A stretch of DNA of 64,000 bases, taken from contig NZ_JABWQP020000016.1 of NCBI RefSeq assembly GCF_014268505.2, positions 42,943-106,942 of the forward strand. Reading direction: 5' to 3'. Source of the DNA: Pseudomonas khorasanensis. GTDB lineage: Bacteria > Pseudomonadota > Gammaproteobacteria > Pseudomonadales > Pseudomonadaceae. Positions within the stretch are counted from its first letter, which is position 1. Each line of letters opens with the position of its first letter. Below are positions 26,970 through 34,098 of the stretch, piece after piece. The notes beneath the pieces were generated by a model. It was not told the origin of the DNA, searched no databases, and saw nothing but the letters and a program-made list of their open reading frames with translations. The position numbers and the translations under genes were made by a program.

Positions 26970-27914
26970 TTATTTGCTGGTCAATTTCAGGTTTTCAGCG
27001 GCCGGTTTGCCATCCAGGGTGGTCACGCCTTCGAGCCAGCGCTGTTTGTCTTGAGGATGATCCTTGAGCCATTGTTTTGCCGACTCGAAGGCATCCTTGT
27101 GGTCGAGCAGCGGCTGCATCATCCGGCTCTCGTCTTCGGCGGTGTAGGTCAGGTTGGTCAGCAGGCGGCCGATGTTCGGGCATTGCTCGGCGTACTTTGG
27201 CGAAGTAACCGTCCACACCGTGGCCATACCTTCGTTCGGGCCGAGGGCGTCTTCGCTGCCGGTGAGGTACGTCATCTGCACGTTGACGTTCATGGGGTGC
27301 GGCGCCCAGCCGAAGAACACCACGGCTTCCTTGCGGCGCACGGCGCGATCGACCGCGGCCAACATGCCGGCCTCGCTGGATTCGACGAGCTGGAATTTAC
27401 CCAGGCCGAACTGGTTCTTGGCAATCATCGCCTTGATCTGCGTATTGGCGCCCGAGCCCGGCTCGATGCCGTAGATCTTGCCGCCCAGTTCTTTCTGGAA
27501 TTTGGCGATGTCAGCAAAGGTTTTCAGGCCCTTGTCGGCCAGGTACGTTGGCACGGCGAGGGTGGCGCGGGCGTCTTTCAGGCTCGGCGCATCAAGCACC
27601 TTGACCTGATTCGCTTCCACAAACGGGGTGATGGTCTGGGTCATCAGCGGGTTCCAGTAGCCGAGGAACAGGTCCAGCCGCTGATCGCGAATCCCGGCGA
27701 AGATGATTTGTTGGGACGCGCTGGTCTGTTTGGTGCTGTAGCCGAGGCCGTCAAGCAGGACCTGGGCCATGGCACTGGTGGCGATCACATCCGTCCAGTT
27801 GACCACGCCCATGCGCACGTTCTTGCACGACGCCGGATCGGCCGCCATGACCCCGGTGCTGAAAAAAGCGGTACCGCTGAGTGCAAGAACACAGCTGCTG
27901 ATCAGTCGTTTCAT
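26970..27914 (-). CDS. caiX: Carnitine periplasmic binding protein
   Basis: A ChoX/ProX-type binding protein of 314 residues. A signal peptide (LISSCVLALSGTAFFSTGVMA) precedes mature ADPASCKNVRMG. It shares FFGWAPHPMN and EAGMLAAVDRA with CbcX, showing a common origin. It heads the carnitine operon, divergent from cdhR. No permease or ATPase is next to it, so it presumably docks on CbcWV at 15921-17941, as reported in P. aeruginosa. GAGGAACCCGAC precedes the ATG. Confidence 0.92.
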   Translation of the reverse strand: MKRLISSCVLALSGTAFFSTGVMAADPASCKNVRMGVVNWTDVIATSAMAQVLLDGLGYSTKQTSASQQIIFAGIRDQRLDLFLGYWNPLMTQTITPFVEANQVKVLDAPSLKDARATLAVPTYLADKGLKTFADIAKFQKELGGKIYGIEPGSGANTQIKAMIAKNQFGLGKFQLVESSEAGMLAAVDRAVRRKEAVVFFGWAPHPMNVNVQMTYLTGSEDALGPNEGMATVWTVTSPKYAEQCPNIGRLLTNLTYTAEDESRMMQPLLDHKDAFESAKQWLKDHPQDKQRWLEGVTTLDGKPAAENLKLTSK

Positions 27915-28000
27915 GTCGGGTTCCTCGGCAGATCGTTATTGGGTTCCCGGCATCTGGCGCGCCGGTGATGCAAAGTTACGCAGCTATGCGCCCGTCAAAG

Positions 28001-28036
28001 CGCACTGCGGCGACCGGCATTTGCACTGTAGCGACC
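28001..28036. promoter_or_regulatory. 21-bp-spaced direct repeat, probable CdhR/GbdR site
   Basis: CGCACTGCGGCGACC (28001-28015) and TGCACTGTAGCGACC (28022-28036) share GCACTGNNGCGACC and start exactly 21 bp apart, in the caiX-cdhR divergent region. Read on the minus strand they are GGTCGCNNCAGTGC. This is close to the cbcX-sdaB repeats but has one base less between GGTCGC and CAGT. Orientation toward caiX fits activation of the carnitine operon. Confidence 0.65.
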
Positions 28037-28104
28037 TGCTCGCTTGAACGGCGACGACAATCGGCGTATCAACGAGCCACGCGACCCGCCAACCGAGTGC
28101 GCCC

Positions 28105-29049
28105 ATGCCCCAGGATTTCTATTTTTTGCTGATGCCCGGGTTCTCCGCCATCGGCTTTATTTCCGCCATCGAACCGCTGCGCGTGGCCAACCGCTTTCGC
28201 GGCGAGCTGTACCGCTGGCACGTGCTCAGCGCAGATGGCGGGGCGGTGCTGGCGAGCAACGGCATGTCGGTAAACGCCGATGCGGCGCTGGAGCCGCTGA
28301 AGAAAGGTGCGACGTTGCTGGTGGTTGCCGGGTTTGAGCCGCTGAAATGCGTAACGCCGACGCTGGAACATTGGCTGCGGCGCCTGGACAACGACGGCGT
28401 AACCCTCGGCGCGATCGACACGGGTAGCTTCGTCCTTGCCGAAGCGGGCCTGCTCGACGGCCATCGCCTGACCCTGCACTGGGAAGCCATCGATGCCTTC
28501 AAGGAGTCTTATCCACAGCTCAGCGTGACCCAGGAGCTGTTCGAGATCGACCGCCGCCGCATCACCTCGGCGGGCGGCACGGCCTCGATCGATTTAATGC
28601 TTGATCTGATCGCCCAGGCCCACGGCCCGCAACTGGCGATTCAGGTCAGCGAGCAATTTGTGCTGGGGCGCATCCGCCCGCGCAAAGACCACCAGCGCAT
28701 GGAAGTCGCCACGCGCTACGGGATCAATAACAAGAAACTAGTGCAGGTGATCGGTGAGATGGAACAGCACAGCGAACCGCCGCTGACCACGCTGCAATTG
28801 GCGGAATCGATCAAAGTGACGCGACGGCAGCTGGAGCGATTGTTTCGGCTGCACCTCAACGATACGCCGAGCAATTTCTATCTGCGGTTAAGGCTGGAAA
28901 AGGCTCGGCAATTGCTGCGCCAGACCGACATGAGCGTGCTCGAAGTGAGCATCGCCTGTGGCTTTGAATCACCCTCGTATTTCACCCGCAGCTATCGTGC
29001 ACGCTTCGCCCGCTGTCCCCGCGAAGACCGGCGTACCGCGCAGGCCTGA
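28105..29049 (+). CDS. cdhR: AraC/GlxA-type activator of carnitine catabolism
   Basis: A regulator of 314 residues with the same two-part design as GbdR. It has an N-terminal DJ-1/PfpI-like domain (about 1-175, GAIDTGSFVLAEAGLL where GbdR has a cysteine) and a C-terminal AraC DNA-binding domain (about 215-305; VTRRQLERLFRLH, VLEVSIACGFESPSYFTRSY). It is divergent from caiX and matches CdhR, which activates the carnitine operon. The nucleophile-elbow cysteine of enzymatic relatives is replaced by aspartate/threonine, so it should bind rather than cleave ligands. Confidence 0.92.
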   Translation: MPQDFYFLLMPGFSAIGFISAIEPLRVANRFRGELYRWHVLSADGGAVLASNGMSVNADAALEPLKKGATLLVVAGFEPLKCVTPTLEHWLRRLDNDGVTLGAIDTGSFVLAEAGLLDGHRLTLHWEAIDAFKESYPQLSVTQELFEIDRRRITSAGGTASIDLMLDLIAQAHGPQLAIQVSEQFVLGRIRPRKDHQRMEVATRYGINNKKLVQVIGEMEQHSEPPLTTLQLAESIKVTRRQLERLFRLHLNDTPSNFYLRLRLEKARQLLRQTDMSVLEVSIACGFESPSYFTRSYRARFARCPREDRRTAQA

Positions 29050-29072
29050 TCTTGAAACCAGCGAATAAACCT

Positions 29073-29161
29073 GTGGGAGCGAGCTTGCTCGCGAATGCGG
29101 TGGACCCGCCGACTCATTCACTGACTGACACACCGCCTTCGCGAGCAAGCTCGCTCCCACA
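29073..29161. repeat. REP pair (REPIN), GAGCTTGCTCGC variant
   Basis: Two inverted copies with GAGCTTGCTC in place of GAGCCTGCTC lie between convergent cdhR and the DUF3010 gene. Confidence 0.88.
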
Positions 29162-29188
29162 TGGGCTCGCTGTGTCTGGGGAATTGGG

Positions 29189-29605
29189 TTATTTTTTCAC
29201 CAACGCCGAACACGCCGCTTTATAAGCCTCATGCTGATATTTGTTCAACGTCCCTGGCAGCTCGAAATTGTGCTTCTTGGCCTGTGCATTGATCGTCTGC
29301 GGCGACAGCAGCGTCACTTCACAACCATCTAGCAGTTGAAACACGCCTTCAATCTTGAACGTCGTCGGCCCACCGGCAAACTCACCCTTCTTGCTGCGCT
29401 TCTTGATCGCAATCCTGTTCACCGAATTTTCCCGCACAAACGACGCGACCTGCGCCGCGAACCGTTTTACATTCGCCGCCTCGTCATCGTCATCCAGCGC
29501 AATCTTTTTGGTGGCGAGAGGAGCGTGGCTCAACGTCGAACCGTCGAGCGCAGCCACGGCGATGATCGCTTCGCTGCCTTTGATTTCAATGCCGCAGATG
29601 TTCAT
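29189..29605 (-). CDS. DUF3010-family protein
   Basis: A 138-residue protein beginning MNICGIEIKGSEAIIAVAAL, which matches the DUF3010 family. The N-terminal beta-hairpin with an acidic residue and the later RIAIKKRSKKGEFAGG segment suggest a compact RNase H-like fold, but no activity is established. It is soluble, without signal peptide. AAAGGATTCCC precedes the ATG. No functional link to the neighbouring betaine genes is visible. Confidence 0.8.
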   Translation of the reverse strand: MNICGIEIKGSEAIIAVAALDGSTLSHAPLATKKIALDDDDEAANVKRFAAQVASFVRENSVNRIAIKKRSKKGEFAGGPTTFKIEGVFQLLDGCEVTLLSPQTINAQAKKHNFELPGTLNKYQHEAYKAACSALVKK

Positions 29606-29651
29606 GGGAATCCTTTACTGGCTCAATAGGTTCAGCTTACAGCTCAAATAC

Positions 29652-30053
29652 TCACTCCTGCCCGATCGACTCCAAAAACTCCGACCGTTCATCACTCATC
29701 CGCGCCACGCAGTCATTCTGCGCAATGGTAAACGCCTTGCTCCCCGCCGTCGCCGGGAACGCTTCCACCGCGCAATCCGCATCCCGCGTCTTCAGCCATT
29801 GTTGCTGGGCGGTCTTGAGTTTGGCGGTGATGTCCGCCAATTGCGTGGCGTTTTTGCCGTACGCGGTCTGCATGCGTTCGTTGAGGCTGGCGTAGTTGTC
29901 TTTGAGCAGGTCTTCGGCGGTGGTGCGGCTGTAGGTCGAGCATTCCAGAGTCTGGATGTCGTTTTCCACCGCGTCGCACGGGTTGTTCTCGGATTCTTCG
30001 GCGGCGTGGACGCCGGTCGCAATCAGTGCAAAAGCGAGGAAGATCGATTTCAT
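29652..30053 (-). CDS. LprI-family (DUF1311) periplasmic protein
   Basis: A secreted protein of 133 residues. The signal peptide is KSIFLAFALIATGVHA, and the mature part has four cysteines (NPCDAVEN, LECSTYSR, DADCAVEA, NDCVARM) in the LprI/DUF1311 pattern, implying two disulfides. Some relatives inhibit lysozyme. The chain is helical with alternating charges. It is divergent from the dimethylglycine operon and probably unrelated to it. Confidence 0.83.
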   Translation of the reverse strand: MKSIFLAFALIATGVHAAEESENNPCDAVENDIQTLECSTYSRTTAEDLLKDNYASLNERMQTAYGKNATQLADITAKLKTAQQQWLKTRDADCAVEAFPATAGSKAFTIAQNDCVARMSDERSEFLESIGQE

Positions 30054-30283
30054 GGGGGCGCTCTAATCCATTGGTGTGTGCAGGCTGCGGCAGATTCTGG
30101 CGCAAGCGCGCAGGCTTGAACAGCCGGCCGGGCAGCGCGGCTGATGACCCTTTGTCGCGGATTGACGCTTTCGGCAATTCCCCTGTCGTTTTTGCACCCG
30201 GTCGCCCCGGCAGCGAGGCATATGCTGGCCCCAAAGCGCCGGCAGACGATTCGGCGCATGAATCGCCAATAAGGGGACGCCTG

Positions 30284-31261
30284 ATGAGCCCAGCCGAATT
30301 ACACGCCGACAGCATCGTTATCGACGGTCTGATCATTGCCAAATGGAACCGCGAGCTGTTTGAGGACATGCGCAAGGGCGGCCTGACGGCGGCCAACTGC
30401 ACGGTGTCGGTGTGGGAAGGCTTTCAGGCGACCGTGAACAATATTGCCGCCAGCCAGAAGCTGATCCGCGAAAACAGCGACCTGGTCATGCCGGTGCGCA
30501 CCACTGCCGACATCCGTCGCGCCAAGGAACAGGGCAAGACCGGCATCCTCTTCGGCTTCCAGAATGCCCACGCCTTCGAAGACCAGATTGGCTATGTCGA
30601 GGTGTTCAAGCAGCTCGGCGTCGGCATCGTGCAGATGTGCTACAACACGCAGAATCTGGTCGGCACCGGTTGCTACGAACGGGATGGCGGGCTCTCGGGT
30701 TTCGGTCGCGAGATCGTCGCCGAGATGAACCGTGTCGGCGTCATGTGCGACCTGTCCCACGTCGGTTCCAAGACATCTGAAGAAGTCATCCTCGAATCGA
30801 AAAAACCGGTCTGCTATTCCCACTGCCTGCCTTCGGGTCTCAAAGAGCACCCGCGCAACAAGTCCGATGAAGAACTCAAATTCATTGCCGACCACGGAGG
30901 CTTTGTGGGCGTGACGATGTTTGCGCCGTTCCTCGCCAAGGGCATCGATTCGACCATCGACGATTACGCCGAAGCCATTGAATACACCATGAACATCGTC
31001 GGCGAAGACGCCATCGGCATCGGTACTGATTTCACTCAGGGCCACGGTCAGGATTTCTTCGAATACCTGACCCACGACAAGGGCTACGCCCGCCGTCTGA
31101 CCAGCTTCGGCAAGATCATCAACCCGCTGGGTATCCGCACCGTTGGCGAATTCCCGAACCTCACCGAAACCTTGCTCAAGCGCGGCCATTCCGAGCGTGT
31201 GGTGCGCAAGATCATGGGTGAGAACTGGGTGAACGTCCTAAAAGACGTCTGGGGCGAATAA
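30284..31261 (+). CDS. M19 (membrane dipeptidase) family protein, metal site altered
   Basis: A 325-residue homolog of renal dipeptidase, first gene of the dgc operon. The C-terminal half follows the family (CDLSHVG with H159, VCYSHC with H180, IGIGTDF). However, the N-terminal HxD zinc pair, normally in DGHND, is replaced by D14-G15-LIIAKWN. The metal-bridging glutamate of the GxEGG motif is Q93 in FGFQNAHAF. The usual dinuclear dipeptidase site is therefore unlikely to form. There is no signal peptide. It is conserved beside dgcAB in pseudomonads as I recall, so a role in dimethylglycine metabolism is plausible. Start ATG 30284 has AAGGGG upstream. Confidence 0.85.
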   Translation: MSPAELHADSIVIDGLIIAKWNRELFEDMRKGGLTAANCTVSVWEGFQATVNNIAASQKLIRENSDLVMPVRTTADIRRAKEQGKTGILFGFQNAHAFEDQIGYVEVFKQLGVGIVQMCYNTQNLVGTGCYERDGGLSGFGREIVAEMNRVGVMCDLSHVGSKTSEEVILESKKPVCYSHCLPSGLKEHPRNKSDEELKFIADHGGFVGVTMFAPFLAKGIDSTIDDYAEAIEYTMNIVGEDAIGIGTDFTQGHGQDFFEYLTHDKGYARRLTSFGKIINPLGIRTVGEFPNLTETLLKRGHSERVVRKIMGENWVNVLKDVWGE

Positions 31262-31284
31262 GCCGCTGCACTTCTGAATCCTTT

Positions 31285-31307
31285 CCCCCGGCCATCCGCG
31301 CCGGGGG
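31285..31307 (+). other. GC-rich hairpin between the M19 gene and the DUF5943 gene
   Basis: CCCCCGG and CCGGGGG form a seven-bp stem with a nine-base loop 24 bp after the M19 stop. There is no T run, so it is more likely an mRNA-stability or processing element than a terminator. Confidence 0.5.
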
Positions 31308-31339
31308 CAACACACAAAATTTTCTGGAGTTAAGTTTCC

Positions 31340-31870
31340 ATGGCCAAGATCGCCCCGCAATTGCCCATCGAAGTCGACAGCGAGACCGGTGTCTGGACCT
31401 CAGACGCTCTGCCGATGCTGTACGTGCCGCGGCATTTCTTCGTCAACAACCACATGGGCATCGAGGAAGTACTGGGTGCCGATGCGTACGCCGAAATCCT
31501 CTACAAGGCCGGCTACAAATCCGCCTGGCACTGGTGTGAAAAAGAAGCTGAATGCCACGGCCTGGAAGGCGTTGCGGTGTTCGAGCACTACATGAAGCGC
31601 CTGTCGCAGCGTGGCTGGGGCCTGTTCAAGATCCAGGACATCGACCTGGACAAAGGCATCGCCAGCGTCAAGCTCGAGCACTCGGCGTTCGTCTACGTCT
31701 ACGGCAAGGTCGGGCGCAAAGTCGATTACATGTTCACTGGCTGGTTTGCCGGCGCCATGGATCAGATCCTTGAAGCGCGCGGCAGCAAGATTCGTACTGT
31801 GGCCGAGCAAGTCTACGGAGGCTCCGAAGAGGGCCACGATGACGGCCTGTTCGTCGTCAAGCCGTTGTAA
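31340..31870 (+). CDS. DUF5943/V4R-like small-molecule-binding protein
   Basis: A 176-residue soluble protein between the M19 gene and dgcA, 15 bp before dgcA. Its length and the pattern ...AWHWCEKEAECHGLEG...YMFTGWFAGAMDQILEARG resemble V4R domains (4-vinyl reductase type), which bind small ligands; I recall the name DUF5943 for this family. Two cysteines, CEKEAEC, could bind metal. Its constant place in the operon suggests a cofactor, folding or sensing role for dimethylglycine demethylase. TCTGGAGTTAAGTTTCC precedes the ATG. Confidence 0.75.
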   Translation: MAKIAPQLPIEVDSETGVWTSDALPMLYVPRHFFVNNHMGIEEVLGADAYAEILYKAGYKSAWHWCEKEAECHGLEGVAVFEHYMKRLSQRGWGLFKIQDIDLDKGIASVKLEHSAFVYVYGKVGRKVDYMFTGWFAGAMDQILEARGSKIRTVAEQVYGGSEEGHDDGLFVVKPL

Positions 31871-31885
31871 GCCGAGGACCCTGCC

Positions 31886-33946
31886 ATGGCTTTTGAAGCA
31901 ATGTTCCAGCCGATCCAGATCGGCAAACTGACCATCCGCAACCGCGTGCTCAGCACCGCGCACGCCGAGGTCTACGCGACTGACGGCGGCATGACCACCG
32001 AGCGCTACGTCAAATATTACGAAGAGAAAGCCAAGGGCGGCATCGGTCTGGCGATCTGCGGTGGTTCGTCGGTGGTCGCCATCGACAGCCCGCAGCAATG
32101 GTGGAGTTCGGTGAACCTGGCCACCGACCGGATCATTCCGCACTTTCAGAATCTGGCCGACGCCATGCACAAGCATGGCGCCAAGATCATGATCCAGATT
32201 ACCCACATGGGCCGGCGCTCGCGCTGGGACGGTTTCCACTGGCCGACCCTGATGTCCCCGTCGGGCATTCGCGAACCGGTGCACCGCGCCACTTGCAAAA
32301 CCATCGAGCCGGAAGAAATCTGGCGGGTGATCGGTAACTACGCCCAGGCGGCGCGCCGGGCCAAGGCCGGTGGCCTGGACGGTGTCGAACTGTCGGCCGT
32401 GCACCAGCACATGATCGACCAGTTCTGGAGCCCGCGCGTCAACAAGCGTACCGACGAATGGGGCGGCAGTTTCGAAGGGCGGATGAAGTTCGGTCTGGAA
32501 GTGCTCAAAGCCGTGCGCGCCGAGGTCGGTGACGACTTCTGCGTGGGCATGCGCCTGTGCGGCGACGAGTTCCACCCGGACGGCTTGTCACACGAGGACA
32601 TGAAGCAGATCGCCAAGTATTACGACGACACCGGCATGCTCGACTTCATCGGCGTCGTCGGCTCGGGTTGCGACACCCACAACACCCTGGCCAACGTCAT
32701 TCCGAACATGAGTTATCCACCGGAGCCATTCCTGCACTTGGCGGCCGGCATCAAGGAAGTGGTCAAGGTCCCGGTGCTGCACGCGCAGAACATCAAGGAC
32801 CCGAACCAGGCCACGCGCATTCTCGAGGGCGGCTACGTCGACATGGTCGGCATGACCCGCGCGCACATCGCCGACCCGCACCTGATCGCCAAGATCAAGA
32901 TGGGCCAGATCGATCAGATCAAGCAGTGCGTCGGCGCCAACTACTGCATCGACCGCCAGTATCAAGGCCTGGACGTGCTGTGCATCCAGAACGCCGCGAC
33001 TTCCCGTGAGTACATGGGTGTGCCGCACATCATCGAGAAATCCACCGGGCCGAAACGCAAGGTCGTGATCGTCGGTGCCGGCCCGGCCGGGATGGAAGCG
33101 GCGCGCGTGGCGGCTGAACGTGGCCACGACGTGACCCTGTTCGAGAAGAAAGACTTCATCGGTGGGCAGATCACCACCGCGTCGAAAGCGCCGCAGCGGG
33201 ACCAGATCGCCGGCATCACCCGCTGGTTCCAGCTGGAGCTGGCGCGGCTGAAAGTCGACTTGCGTCTGGGCACGGCGGCGGACGCCGATACCATCATGGA
33301 CCTGCGTCCGGACGTGGTGGTGCTGGCGGTCGGCGGGCATCCATACCTTGAGCAGAACGAACACTGGGGCGCTGCCGAAGGGCTGGTGGTCAGCAGTTGG
33401 GATGTACTCGACGGCAAGGTTGCGCCGGGCAAGAACGTACTGGTCTACGACACCATTTGCGAGTTCACCGGGATGTCGGTCGCCGACTTCCTCGCCGACA
33501 AGGGCAGCCAGGTCGAGATTGTCACCGACGACATCAAACCGGGCGTGGCCATCGGCGGCACCTCGTTCCCGACCTATTACCGCAGCATGTACCCGAAAGA
33601 AGTGATCATGACCGGCGACATGATGCTGGAGAAGGTCTATCGCGAAGGCGACAAACTGGTCGCGGTGCTGGAAAACGAATACACCGGCGCCAAAGAAGAG
33701 CGGGTGGTCGATCAGGTCGTCGTCGAAAACGGCGTGCGCCCGGACGAGGAAATCTACTACGCCCTCAAGGAAGGCTCGCGCAACAAGGGCCAGATCGACG
33801 TCGAAGCGCTGTTCGCGATCCAGCCGCAGCCTTCGCTGAGCGAGGCGGGCGACGGCTACTTGCTGTTCCGCATCGGCGACTGCGTGGCGCAGCGTAATAC
33901 CCACGCGGCCATCTATGACGCACTCAGACTGTGTAAAGACTTTTAA
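31886..33946 (+). CDS. dgcA: Dimethylglycine demethylase subunit DgcA
   Basis: A 686-residue flavoprotein of the trimethylamine dehydrogenase/2,4-dienoyl-CoA reductase family. Residues 1-345 form an FMN TIM barrel (THMGRRSRWDG; ELSAVHQHMIDQF). An iron-sulfur site follows, then an FAD/NAD-type domain (VVIVGAGPAGMEAARVAAERG). The cluster motif reads CVGANYC (C348, C354) plus C366. The second of the four canonical cysteines is alanine (A351), so the cluster is altered or has another ligand. It removes one methyl from dimethylglycine to give sarcosine, passing electrons to DgcB or ETF. Confidence 0.92.
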   Translation: MAFEAMFQPIQIGKLTIRNRVLSTAHAEVYATDGGMTTERYVKYYEEKAKGGIGLAICGGSSVVAIDSPQQWWSSVNLATDRIIPHFQNLADAMHKHGAKIMIQITHMGRRSRWDGFHWPTLMSPSGIREPVHRATCKTIEPEEIWRVIGNYAQAARRAKAGGLDGVELSAVHQHMIDQFWSPRVNKRTDEWGGSFEGRMKFGLEVLKAVRAEVGDDFCVGMRLCGDEFHPDGLSHEDMKQIAKYYDDTGMLDFIGVVGSGCDTHNTLANVIPNMSYPPEPFLHLAAGIKEVVKVPVLHAQNIKDPNQATRILEGGYVDMVGMTRAHIADPHLIAKIKMGQIDQIKQCVGANYCIDRQYQGLDVLCIQNAATSREYMGVPHIIEKSTGPKRKVVIVGAGPAGMEAARVAAERGHDVTLFEKKDFIGGQITTASKAPQRDQIAGITRWFQLELARLKVDLRLGTAADADTIMDLRPDVVVLAVGGHPYLEQNEHWGAAEGLVVSSWDVLDGKVAPGKNVLVYDTICEFTGMSVADFLADKGSQVEIVTDDIKPGVAIGGTSFPTYYRSMYPKEVIMTGDMMLEKVYREGDKLVAVLENEYTGAKEERVVDQVVVENGVRPDEEIYYALKEGSRNKGQIDVEALFAIQPQPSLSEAGDGYLLFRIGDCVAQRNTHAAIYDALRLCKDF

Positions 33947-33963
33947 GGCTTGCACATAACCCT

Positions 33964-34053
33964 GTGGGAGCGAGCCTGCTCGCGAAAGCGGTGGATCAGT
34001 CGACATCGATGCTGGATGTCAGTCCGCCTTCGCGAGCAGGCTCGCTCCCACAG
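33964..34053. repeat. REP pair (REPIN) between dgcA and dgcB
   Basis: Two inverted GAGCGAGCCTGCTCGC elements fill the 152-bp gap inside the dgc operon. Confidence 0.9.
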
Positions 34054-34098
34054 TAAAGCGGATCGTGTTTCTCCAGGCTGTCTGGTGGGAGCTTCACC

